Source: Portulaca oleracea
Taxonomy: Eukaryota > Streptophyta > Magnoliopsida > Caryophyllales > Portulacaceae
Assembly (NCBI GenBank): GCA_029582165.1
Contig: CM055877.1
Location: forward strand, 36,228,749-36,292,748
Reading direction: 5' to 3'
Length of the DNA: 64,000 nt
Shown in pieces: positions 21,478-31,378 of the stretch; the first letter of the stretch is position 1; the number at the start of each line of letters is the position of its first letter. The notes under the pieces are model-generated. The model worked only from the letters and a program-made list of their open reading frames with translations, had not been told where the DNA came from and did not search any database. A program made the translations under genes and the position numbers.

Positions 21478-22806
21478 TGATGGAGACCATCAAACAGAAT
21501 AGTCAACAACAGCAACTCCATCAGCAAAGGAGGCTTCCAAAGGATCTTCACCAGCCATTACAGCAATTACAGGAACAACAGCAACACAAGGAGGAGTACT
21601 TGTTGTTTCACACAACTCAGCAGCTAGGAAAGCCTATCCAGCAAAAACAGCAGGCTTCCTAATCTCAAGAAGACAAGAAGTCACCCAAGAAGATTCTCGA
21701 GCCCAACTTCCAAGAAGACGCTCAAAGATCTCCAAAGCCACCACACCATCAACAACATCCATCCAGGCTTGCTACACTATTGTAAAACAAGCACTGGCAT
21801 CTACAGCCACTCAGCCCACCAGCATTGGTCATCCAGACCAATTCCAGTTCCCAGCAACAACAATCCAAACAGCTGACTTTCTCAATGTTGTATCTATTGA
21901 TTGAGGAAGAACCAGCTAATGTTTCTTAGGAGTTTTTTGTTCCTTGCCATGCCTTTTTCAAGTCCAAGCCAAGTTCCAGCATGATCAAACATGGCACAGC
22001 AAGATTCAGAAGTCAGAACAGACAATCCCAGCTGGATTGTTTTATCAGTTTTTCCAGAACCCTAGCTCTGGGGCTATATGTTTTGATTTCTGTTCATAGG
22101 GGTTACTTTGGTCTTTTCAGCATGATATTAACCTGTTGAGATTATTTCCAGGTTAGAATTGGCGCGAGAATTACCTCAGTAAACTTGTTTTTACCCGTTA
22201 GGAGAGGAAAGCCTCTCATTGGTTCAAATTGCCACTCTTTTGGCATTTGGTCCAATCAGAGCATAGTTTAGTATTTCCCTTTTATTTTCTTACAAGATGT
22301 ACTCGAGATCATTAGGGAGTAATCAGCTGTATTTGTTTCAAGCTTTATAGCTTAGGATTATCCAGGGAGATTAGAGAGAATGCTTATGCTTAAGCAGCTG
22401 CTAATCAAACTGTTAGTTTTTCTTTATATTCTGAAGTTTCCGATCAATGAAGGATATCTCAGTGTTCATTCAATAGCATTCTCGAGTGTCTTAGTACCTC
22501 TGAAAGTTTGTGAGTCACTGGAAATTGGCAAAATCAGGCAAGTGTAAGCTGAGCTTGATCATCCATGCTTTGGTGTGTCTGTAGAGGCATGTGTGTGAGA
22601 GTACATTGCCCTTGATTGCAGTTATGGTGTGTCTGTATCAACTGCAAGCAAGCCTATCCCTTTTATTCTGTTATTGGGTTGTCTTCTATTCCAGCTTGTT
22701 GCTTTCAATCAGTTATTGTTCAGTTCAAGCAGCCAGTTGTGTGTATGTATGACTATATGATGTATTATAGCTCAATACTCTGATCTTAGTGAGTTAGCAT
22801 ACATCA
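21478..22806 (+). repeat. 5' LTR of element D
   Basis: Starts TGATGGAGACC and ends catacatct just before the PBS. Nearly identical to 26329-27701, but lacks about 45 bases near 22513 that the 3' LTR has (gtcgtataactctcaatctt region at 27373). The end is CT, not the usual CA, in both LTRs. Confidence 0.85.
21481..21904 (+). pseudogene. LTR-encoded C-terminal extension frame (5' LTR copy of D)
   Basis: The frame that continues the D polyprotein past its end into the 3' LTR is also present here, interrupted only by one TAG near 21502, then open to a stop at 21902-21904 (ending LNVVSID). It is Ser/Thr/Ala-rich with a basic patch (PRRRSKISK). In the 5' LTR it has no start and is probably untranslated, but it records what the 3' LTR frame looked like. 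See 26318-26761. Confidence 0.5.
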
Positions 22807-22818
22807 TCTTGGTATCAG
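22807..22818 (+). other. Primer binding site of element D (tRNA-iMet)
   Basis: tggtatcagagc, the standard plant initiator-Met primer site, directly joined to the LTR end. Followed by an untranslated leader to the gag ATG at 22864. Confidence 0.85.
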
Positions 22819-22863
22819 AGCATTGTGTTCTTTCTTGGAGTGTGTTTGCTTGTTTTAGTTAAA

Positions 22864-23970
22864 ATGGCCGGAACTAGTAAAACACCATAGGAAGTCTTAG
22901 ATCAAACTTTAAAAGAGAAGGAAGAAGTAGAACAAAAAATGTAGTTTTTGAGTGAGCAGTTGAATTATTACATGAGATTGCATAGACATCAGTTGAATAA
23001 GGAGACTGATGATGAGATGGAGGAAAGAGAAGGTGAGAATCCTTTCAGTAGGACAGGGAGAGGAGGTCGAGGTCCTAGGCCTACACCCAGGAGAAGGAGA
23101 AGGATAATAAGATCACCTTGAGTCAGTGAGCCTGAGGAAAATAGTGAGAGTGAAAGAGAAGTAAGAAGGGAAGATAGGAGGGTTGAGAAACTTGATTTCA
23201 AGATTGATATACCTGAGTATGCAGGAGAACTAGATCCTGATGTTTTCTTAGACTGGTTATAAACAGTGGAAAGAGTCTTTGATTTGAAGGAGGTTTCAGA
23301 AGAAAACAAGGTGAAGTTAGTAGCCTTAAAATTGAGAAAATATGCTTCTACTTGGTGGACTAATCTGCAGAGAAGGAGATTGGAGATTGGGGAAGCTAGA
23401 GTGAGTACCTGGATTGAGATGAGACAGAAGCTGAAGGAGAAGTTCCTTCCAGATAACTATATGAAGGAGAACTACAACAAGTTGCAGCATTTTGTGCAGG
23501 GAAGCAAGTCAGTGGAAGAATATACCAAGGAGTTTGAGCATTTGCTGTGGAAGTGCAATATGCAGGAGAATGAGGTACAAACCTATATCAGGTACCTTGC
23601 AGGCTTAAATGAAGGGATCAAGAATGTTGTAGAGTTGCAGGTCTATGATTCCCTTGATGAGCTAAGCTCTTTGGCTCACAAAGTGGAACAGCAGAAGAAG
23701 TCTAGAGCAAAGGACTACAGTAGCAGCAGATATCCAGCCAAGCCTTATGCACTAGCCAAACCAAACCCCTACAAACCTTACTATCCCCCACAAAGAGCCT
23801 ATCCACCCCCACCCCCACCTCAAGCCAGAAATCCAATTCCAAGACACCCACAAAATCAGCCACAAAATCCCCCACAAAGAACCCCAGCCCCTATCAGCAT
23901 ACCTTATTCAGAAAGAAGATGTTTCAGGTGTCAAGGACTATGGCACATTGCCTCAGAATGTCGAAATAAG
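22864..23970 (+). pseudogene. Gag of element D
   Basis: ATG at 22864 (MAGTSKTP) then stops at 22888, 22942, 23119 and 23260 in the same frame that is open from 23266. Contains an Arg-rich region (RTGRGGRGPRPTPRRRRR), the gag core ([49 protein letters not shown]), a Pro-rich linker and a CCHC knuckle [14 protein letters not shown] at 23920-23961. All stops lie in the first third; the core is well kept. Structural protein of the capsid; broken. Confidence 0.85.
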
Positions 23971-25045
23971 AGAATGTGCATTAACAAGATCACTATCAAG
24001 TATATGTACCCTATACCTAGACTTGAAGACATGTTGGATGAGTTACATGGGTCAGTAGTCTTTTCTAAGATTGATTTGAGGAGTGGATACTACCAGCAAG
24101 GATCTATGAGCGAGATGAGTGGAAAACAACATTTAAGACCAAGGGAGGTCTGTTGGAATGGTTGATCATGCCTTTTGTCCTGACTAATGCCCCCTCCACA
24201 TTCATGAGACTCATGAACCAGGTCCTTAAGCCACTCATAGGCAAGAGTGTTGTGGTATACTTTGATGATATTCTTGTCTATAGCAGGTCTGAGCAAGAGC
24301 ATGTCAAGCATTTGCAGGAGGTTTTAACTATTTTGAGCAGAGAGGAGTTATTTGGGAATCTCAAGAAGTGTCACTTCTTTACATCCCAAGTGAACTTCTT
24401 GGGGTACATTGTTACAGCAGCACGTATTCAGGTTGATGACGAGAAGATCAAGGCAATGAGGGAGTGGCCTGTGCCCACTTCTATTCATCAAGTCATGAGC
24501 TTTCATGGCCTGGCTTCAGTTTACAGAAGATTTGTCAAGAATTTCAGCACCATTTTGGCTCCAATGACTGAAGTGGTGAAAGGGAAGCCCTTTATATGGA
24601 CAGCAGCAGCCCAGAAAGCCTTTGAAGAAGTCAAGGAAAGGCTCACTTCAGCACCAGTCCTAGCACTACCCAGCTTCATCAAAGTATTTGAGGTAGAAAG
24701 TGATGCTTCAAGAGTTGGCATAGGAGCAGTATTGACCTAGGAGGGCAAGCCAGTTGCCTATTTTAGTGAGAAGTTAAATGATGCCAAGAAGAAATACAGC
24801 ACCTATGATAAAGAGTTCTATGCCATCATCAGAGCTCTTCAGCACTGGAGGCACTACCTTATTGGAGCAGAATCCATACTTCACAGTGATCATGAGGCCT
24901 TGAAGTTCATTCAAGGGCAGCATAAGCTCAACACCAGGCATGCTGCTTCGGTCGAGTATATGCAGCAGTTTCACTTCATGATTCACCACAAATCAGGAGT
25001 GCTAAACAAGGGAGCATATGCATTGAGTAGAAGGTACATGTTGCT
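23971..25045 (+). pseudogene. Reverse transcriptase and RNase H of element D
   Basis: The gag knuckle runs directly into RT mid-domain ([19 protein letters not shown]), so protease and N-terminal RT are deleted. Then [12 protein letters not shown], a frameshift near 24096, [20 protein letters not shown] and the active site [12 protein letters not shown] (Tyr-Phe-Asp-Asp at 24258-24269). RNase [18 protein letters not shown], stop at 24738, PVAYFSEKLNDAKKKYSTYDKE, HSDHEALKFI, ALSRRY. In a canonical copy the loss of about 300 residues would be lethal for autonomous movement. Confidence 0.85.
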
Positions 25046-26317
25046 TCATATGCTTGATTATAGAATTATTGGTTTTCAGCATTTGAAAGCTTTGTATCAG
25101 GATGATGGACACTTTAAGCAGGTGTACCAGAAGTGTCAGCAACAAACCCAGGGTCTGTATCATATAGACCAGGGGTTTTTGTTTAAAGGAAGCAGGTTGT
25201 GTGTCCCTAAGAGCAGTTTTAGAGAACTGTTGATCACAGAAGTCCATGGAGGAAGTTTAGCAGGACATTTTGGAGTTGAGAAAACATTGTTGATGTTGAG
25301 AGAGCATTACAATTTGCCTAAGATGAGGAAAGATGTGGAGCATCTATCGAAGAGGTGCAATGTATGTCAATTGGAAAAGTCACATAGCCTACCTCAAGGC
25401 TTGTACACACTATTGCCAGTTCCCAGCAGCCCTTGGGAAGATGTCAGCCTTGATTTCATTGTAGGTTTGCCAAGAACTCAGAGAGGGAATGATTCAATCA
25501 TGGTGGTGGTAGATAGATTCTCAAAGATGGCACATTTCATCCCATGCCACACCACCTTTGATGCCACAAGAGTAGCAGATTTATTCTTCTAGGAGATTGT
25601 CAGATTACATGGAATCCCAAAACACAATGGTGTCTGACAGGGATACCAAGTTTTTGAGCCATTTTTGGGTTACCTTATGGAAGAAATTGGGCACCCAACT
25701 CAAGTATAGTACCACTTGCCACCCATCCACTGATGGCCAGACAAAGGTTACTAATAGAATACTTGGAGTCCTATTGAGAGCACTGATCTAAAAAAAAATA
25801 AAGTAGGATGGGATACTCTATTGCCCCATGCTGAGTTTGCTTACAACAAAGCACCATCCAAGGCCACAGGCTACTCTCCGTTGCAAGTAGTCTATGGTAA
25901 AATCCTATTTCCCCTTTGGATTTAGTTCCACTAACTACTTCTATCAAATTTAGTTTTGAAGCAGGTAAAAGAGCAGAACAAATTAAAGAGCTTCATCAGC
26001 AAGTGAAGGAGAAAATTTGCAAATATACTGAACAGGTGTCTACTGCAGCAAACAAGTACAGGAAGAAGGTGACATTCCAGCCAGGAGATCTAGTTTGGAT
26101 CCACCTCAGGAAAGACAGGTTTCCAAGCAAGAGAAAAGGCAAGCTACTACCAAGAGCAGATGGCCCCTTTGAAGTGCTTGAGAGAATTGGAGATAATGCC
26201 TACAAATTGGACCTATATGAAGAGTATGGAGGCTCAGCAACATTCAATGTAGCAGATCTTCGACCATACTATCCAGCAGATGAAGACCTTCCAAGTTTGA
26301 GGACAAACTTTCCTTAA
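25046..26317 (+). pseudogene. Integrase of element D
   Basis: Zinc-finger region HGGSLAGHFGVEKT...RCNVCQLEKSHS (HHCC-type). Core: SPWEDVSLDFIVGLP (first Asp), stop near 25590, [13 protein letters not shown] (second Asp) in another frame, and [13 protein letters not shown], where the expected catalytic Glu of the QTE box is Lys. More frameshifts near 25790 and 25900. The C-terminal part (FQPGDLVWIHLRKDRFPSKRKGKLLPRADGPF region, FNVADLRPYY) is the GPY/F-like module. Ends at the stop 26315-26317. No chromodomain could be recognised after it. Confidence 0.8.
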
Positions 26318-26761
26318 CCTGGGGAGGATGATAGAGACCATCAAACAGAACAGTCAACAACAGCAACTCCATCAGCAAAGGAGGCTTCCAAAGGATCTTC
26401 ACCAGTCATTACAGCAATTACAACAACAGCAGCAACACAAGGAGGAGTACTTGTTGTTTCACACAACTCAACAGCTAGGAAAGCCTATCCAGTAGAAACA
26501 GCAGGCTTCCTAATCTAAGCAAAGACAGCAAGTCACCCAGAAGGATTCGCAGCAGTTCCAACTTCCAGCAAGATGTTCTCAGCATCTCCAACAGCCACCA
26601 CACCATCAACAACATCCATCCAGGCTTGCTACACTATTGTTAAACAAGCCATGGCATCTACAGCCACTCAGCCCACCAGCATTGGTCATTCAGACCAATT
26701 CCAGCTCCCAGCAACAATAGTCCAAACAGCTGACTTTCTCAATGTTGTATCTATTGATTGA
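26318..26761 (+). pseudogene. Polyprotein frame continuing through the PPT into the 3' LTR of D
   Basis: After the stop at 26315 the same frame goes on across the polypurine tract (PGEDD) into the LTR with only one more stop (26516) to 26759-26761. The tail is Ser/Thr/Ala-rich and ends ADFLNVVSID. In the 5' LTR copy the second stop is absent. This suggests that the ancestral polyprotein ended inside the LTR. Some CRM-clade centromeric elements are known to do this; the link to that clade is inference. Confidence 0.5.
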
Positions 26762-27701
26762 GGAAGAACCAGCTAATGTTTCCTAGGAGTTTTTTGTTAC
26801 TTGCCATGCCCTTTTCAAGTCCAAGCCAAGTTCCAGCATGATCAAACATGGCACAGCAAGATTCAGAAGTCAGAACAGACAATCCCAGCAGGATTGTTTT
26901 ATCAGTTTTTCCAGAACCCCAGCTCCGGGGCTATATGGTTTGATTTCTGTTCACAGGGGTTACTTTGGTCTTTACAGCAGGATATTAACCTGTTGAGATT
27001 ATTTCCAGGTTAGAATTGGCGCGGGAATTACCTCAGTAAACTTATTTTTACCCCTTAGGAGAGGAAAGCCTCTCATTGGTTCAAATTGCCACTCTTTTGG
27101 CATTTGGCCCAATCAGAGCATAGTTTAGTGTTTCCCTTTTATTTTTTGACAAGATGTACTCGAGATCATTAGGGAGTAATCAGCTATATTTGTTTCAAGC
27201 TTTATAGCTTAGGATTATCCAGGGAGACTAGACAGAATGCTTATGCTTAAGCAGCTGCTAATCAAACTGTTAGTTTTTCTTTATATTCTGAAGTTTCCTA
27301 TCAATGAAGGATATCTCAGTGTTAATTCAATAGCATTCTCGAGTGTCTTAGTACCTTTGAAAGTTTGTGAGTGTCGTATAACTCTCAATCTTGGTTCAAT
27401 CAGTTCCTGTCACTGGAAATTGGCAAAATCCAGCAAGTGTAAGCTGAGCTTGATCATCCATGCTTTGGTATGTCTCTAGAGGCATGTGTGTGAGAGTCCA
27501 TTGCCCTTGATTGCAGTTGTGGTGTGTCTGTATCAACTGTAAGCAAGCCTATCCCTTTTATTCTGTTATTGGGTTGTCTTCTATTCCATCTTGTTGCTTT
27601 CAATCAGTTATTGTTCAGTTCAAGCAGCCAGCTGTGTGTATGTGTGAGTGTATGATGTATTATAGCTCAATACTCTGATCTTAGTGAGTTAGCATACATC
27701 T
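26329..27701 (+). repeat. 3' LTR of element D
   Basis: TGATAGAGACC at 26329, just after the PPT, to catacatct at 27701, followed by the gattc duplication and B integrase. Full-length compared with the 5' LTR. LTRs differ by scattered substitutions and the 45-bp indel, so the insertion is not brand new. Confidence 0.85.
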
Positions 27702-28478
27702 GATTCCAAGCTGGTGATAAAGTTCCTCAAGAAGATTTTTGCAAGGTTTGGAACTCCAAGGGCCTTATTGAGTGACAATGGCACTCATTTTTGCAATCGG
27801 CCTCTTGATGCTCTTTTGGCCAAGTATGGGGTGACACATCGAGTTGCTACACCATATCATCCTCAAACTAGTGGCCAAGTGGAGCTTTCTAATCGGGAAA
27901 TCAAGAGCATATTAGAGAAAACGGTCAACCGTTCGAGGAAAGATTGGTCTCTTAAGCTAGATGATGTATTGTGGGCATATCGGACCGCATACAAGACTCT
28001 ATTGGGAGCCACTCTATACCGGTTAGTATATTGAAAAGCTTGTCATTTTCCGGTTGAGATGGAACACAAGGCTTTTTGGGCTGTTCAAACACTTAACTTC
28101 GACCTTGCAAAGGTAGGAGAAAATAGGATGTTGCAACGTCAAGAGCTTGATGAATTGAGGTTGGAGGCCTATGATACTGCCAAGTTATACAAGGAGAGGA
28201 CTAAGAGATGGCATGACAAGCACATCTTCAAGAAGTGATTTGAATAAGGAGACCAAGTGTTGTTCAATTCAAGGTTGAAATTCTTTCCGGGCAAGCTTAA
28301 GTATCGATGGTCGGGTCCTTTCCGGGTTTTGAAGGTTTTCCCCCATGGTGCGGTCGAGATTTGTGGGGATAATTCCGAGCCATTCACGGTCAATGGGCAT
28401 AGACTTAAGCCCTATTTGGTTGGTCAACCTCTTGAAGATCGCCAAAGCTTCAACCTCACCGATCCCGGTACGGTTTGA
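27702..28478 (+). pseudogene. Integrase of element B, C-terminal part
   Basis: Continues the core broken at 21477: [26 protein letters not shown] (second Asp) and [20 protein letters not shown] (catalytic Glu) are intact. Then a stop at 28032, HFPVEMEHKAFWAVQTLN, stops near 28236 and 28245, and the C-terminal [29 protein letters not shown], the Athila/Tat-type GPF module. Ends at TGA 28476. Family role: joining cDNA to the host chromosome; broken here by D and by stops. Confidence 0.85.
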
Positions 28479-28899
28479 GAGGTGTTTGGTCAAGCTTAGG
28501 ACGTTAAACAAGCGCTTCTTGGGAGGCAACCCAAGTTTTAATGCTTTATTTTTATTTTTATTTTTATTTTACATTTTTATTTTTATTTTTAGGATTTTTA
28601 GACTTTTCGTAATTTTATTTTTCAACTTTCTAGGATTTTTAGAGGTTTCTTTTCTTTTGTTTTTGTATTGAGGAAATTTTTGAAAAAAAAAACAAAAAAA
28701 AGAAAGAAAAAAATAAAAAAAATAGAAAAAAAACGAGAGAAGAAAAAAAACAGAGAATTGAAAAAAAGTGAGTAGTGAAAAGATTTTGAGTGGCGAAGGA
28801 TGGAATGTAAGAACATGAGTGTAATGTAAGAGAAAAAGGTGTAATTGAGAGTTGAGGGAGTTGTAGGGATCGAACTCAAGACCATACAAGGTGAAAGAA
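28479..28899 (+). other. Low-complexity spacer after the B integrase
   Basis: Repeats of ttttattttta (about 28545-28610) and purine/A runs (28675-28770). No coding sequence: translated frames here are Phe/Lys-only artefacts. It starts with the conserved Athila-like end gcgcttcttgggaggcaacc soon after the integrase stop. Confidence 0.5.
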
Positions 28900-29012
28900 A
28901 GGGAGCACGGGTAGTGCCTGCTGAGGCACGGTCCGTGCGCCCCTCCAGAAACTCCGCAGTTGGTCAGGTAAGTCCGGCACGGTCCGTGCCCATCTGGCAC
29001 TACCCGTGCCTT
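28900..29012. repeat. Internal palindrome island (element B)
   Basis: aggcacggtccgtgcgcc, ccggcacggtccgtgccc and tggcactacccgtgcctt within about 110 bases. The same 15-bp imperfect palindrome family (GGCAC-GGTCC-GTGCC) is in the B LTR at 33515-33690. Its place, between integrase and the ORF-1 leader, equals that of the islands in A and C. Confidence 0.7.
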
Positions 29013-30105
29013 CATCGAACCCTAAAAAAAAATCAATTTTCTTTCTTCAGCTTCCTTTTCTCCTTCAGCTTGGTCCGTGCCTTACTCCTCACAACGCTCC
29101 CTTTGCTTCCTACTCTACTTCTGTTACTCGCCGCGACCCCCCCCCATCTCACAACCATCTCCCTGCTCCCTCTTCTCCATTCGTTCCCCCCACACTTCTC
29201 CTCTCTTTCTCACACAAGCCTCCCGTGTCTTCCCAATTCTCGCACAACGCTCCTTCTGCTCCCATTCTCCATTCGCCTCTCACCCAACCGCTTTTTCTCC
29301 TCTGCTGCTCGACCAGCGCACGCTTCTTCTCCCTCACCACACCTCGCGCCCGCCACACTTCACAGCCACCACACTCTATTCTTAAACCCTAAACCCTACC
29401 ACTCCAAGTCTCTTCCTTTCTTCTCCATTCTCTTGTAAAAGGTTTGATTCTTGTATATAAGTAGTTTTTCTTTGCTTAATTTGCTAATTTTTTAGATACA
29501 TTGTCTTGCTGTTTGAATTTAGGGTTTCTTTGTGCTTAATTGGTTTGGTTTAGTAGATGCCCTATTCGATTCTTGAGGTTAATTCGAACCCTATTGCTCA
29601 CTTTGTTTCAATTGTTCAACTTTGATTTCTCTTATCTTGGTTGAATTGTTTGGAGAGTAATTGTTATGCTTTAGGTTTGGTTTGGTTGTGTATTTGGTGT
29701 GGTTTGTCTCAAGAATTAGTATGTATACTTGGTTGGATGTATATACATTGAGTTTTGGTGGTAGTAAATTAGTCCTTGTGTATAACTAACTTTCTTTGAG
29801 CTTTAGTTTTTTGTTTCATTTTTAGTCGTAGTTGAGAGTAGTGGTGATTTGTATATACTTTGTCATTCACCATAGTAGTGTATTTAGTCGTGTTGCTCTT
29901 GATTTTGGTTTGTTTAGTTTGGTGGGTTGTAAATATTGTTTTAGCCTACCTATTTGCTAGATTTTGTCTTAGGAGTCTCGATTAGTGTTTCTTTGTTTTG
30001 TTTTTGAGTATTCGATGGCATGTAAACCCTAGCTTCACCATCGATTTTGAGTCTTTTGCACTTTTCTATATAGCTAACGTTGTTGTCAAATCTTGTTGTT
30101 GAAAG
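29013..30105 (+). promoter_or_regulatory. ORF-1 leader and predicted intron (element B)
   Basis: From 29040 a C/T-rich leader without a conserved reading frame runs to TAAAAG/GTTTGATT (intron start about 29442). The following 630 bases are T-rich and intron-like and end in TTTTCTATATAG/CTAACG (acceptor at 30073), 33 bases before the ORF-1 ATG. Long frames at 28845-29438 are shadows of the pyrimidine-rich leader. Splicing is predicted, not shown. Confidence 0.45.
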
Positions 30106-31378
30106 ATGGCTAGGGGACGCGGTCAAGTTCAAGAGGAACCTTCTTCAAAGAGGAGGAAAGCTGATGCAGGCACGTGACGGGATAAAGGTGCGCGTTCTTC
30201 GCGTCAAAGCCGAGGTAACAATCCCTTTAATCTCGAAGGTGAAATGTATGATAGTTATCTTGCTTTGAGCAAGCGTAAAGTTGTGGCCACTAGATATATG
30301 CATGAACCATTTTTAGAATCAACTGGCAGTTAACTGATGTTGAATGGTTGTTAAATAGATGTGGCATGTTACGCTTTGCTCGAATGAGAGAACGAACATA
30401 TAGGAACCTGACCTTGGAGGTGCTTAGCACTTTCGAAGTAGATTTTGGCCATTAGGGATGGATTGATTAGTTTTAACATTGATGAGGAGACCCATTCCCT
30501 GACTTTGGCTGAATTGCTGAGATTTTTCAACTGCCTGTTATAACTGACTGTAGGAAGAGAGAGGTGTCTAGTGATGATGACTGGAACCCCAAAGCCTTTT
30601 GGCAATTCCTTACCACAAGGCCTGACTATAGGCCCCGCAACTCAAAGTGCACTGTCATCCGCAATCCGACGTTTCTGGTTACTCAGCGGATTTTATCATG
30701 TGGTATGTTTGGTCGAGGTGACAGTATGAATGTGGCTTCTAAAGCTGAATTTTATGTGCTGTGGGGGATGTATTATGCTCACCCAGATGTTAACCCCGCT
30801 GCCTTTTTTGCTCTTCATTTAGCACGACATGCTAGCCTTGAGAAAGGGGATATTGTTATGGGGGGTTTGCTTATTGTGTTAGCGAGACATTTTGGTTGGG
30901 ACCCTGCTCACCATCAGCGAGATTTGGTTGGTGGACCTTTGCCTTTGGATGCCAAGACCTTTTATTCTATGAAAATATGTGTGCATTGGACGAGGCTGCT
31001 GTTTTGTGGCGGTACCCTGACAATGAGTTGATGCGGCTTCCCCATGATAATGTGTCCATCCAACATGTCCCTAACATCCTCTTTCTACCACCTTTGAACC
31101 CGAACCAGCCTGCTTTTGCAGGTCCACTTGCCATCCGCGAGGATGAAGAGGGTGGTGAAAGTAGTGATGATGAGCCGAACAATGAGGGAGTGAGTAAACC
31201 TACCTTTGAAGAGCGGCTTAACGACCTCCAAGTCTGTTGTGAGCATGAGTTTCAAACCCTTTGGGACTCCCAGGGTAGAATTGAGCGTACTCAAGCTGAA
31301 ATGCTTGCTTTAATGCGTTCCATGCGTGATTGGCAGCTAAACCATACCTGTTGTCCATCCCAACTTCCTCCTCCTTGA
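30106..31378 (+). pseudogene. ORF-1 (post-integrase, env-position) of element B
   Basis: ATG at 30106 opens MARGRGQVQEEPSSKRRKA, a basic N terminus like Athila ORF-1 proteins. A stop near 30176 and two or more frameshifts follow. Middle part (30564-31020): DDWNPKAFWQFLTTRP, SKAEFYVLWGMYYAHPDV, LARHFGWDPAHH. C-terminal part in another frame ends at 31376 with an acidic stretch (EDEEGGESSDDEP) and a probable coiled coil (EERLNDLQVCCEHEFQ). No signal peptide or membrane helix is seen, so an envelope role is not supported; function of the family is unknown. Confidence 0.7.

Larger units (their letters stand above)
21478..27701 (+). mobile_element. Element D: chromovirus-type Ty3/gypsy element inside the B integrase
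   Basis: LTRs 21478-22806 and 26329-27701, PBS for tRNA-iMet at 22807, PPT cctggggagga directly before the 3' LTR, and 5-bp target duplication gattc (21473-21477 and 27702-27706). Joining across it restores the B integrase frame region (TNDS then KLVIKFL). Gag, RT, RNase H and IN are present but the protease and first part of RT are deleted and several frameshifts occur. RT and integrase wording ([38 protein letters not shown]) fits the CRM/Reina side of the chromoviruses. About 6.2 kb. Confidence 0.85.

Noticed and set aside
21456..21662. Gln-rich frame in the D 5' LTR
   Set aside because: Shadow of the Thr/Ala-rich frame that continues the polyprotein; CAA/ACA/AAC repeats give Gln in the neighbouring frame.
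28845..29438. Overlapping 100-200 codon frames on both strands
   Set aside because: They lie in the C/T-rich ORF-1 leader of B; composition alone (Ser, Pro, Leu, Phe) keeps three frames open. No domain and no conservation with A or C.
30106..31378. B ORF-1 as a viral envelope gene
   Set aside because: Position fits, but no signal peptide, fusion peptide or membrane helix is visible, and the C terminus is acidic and coiled. Kept as ORF-1 of unknown function.
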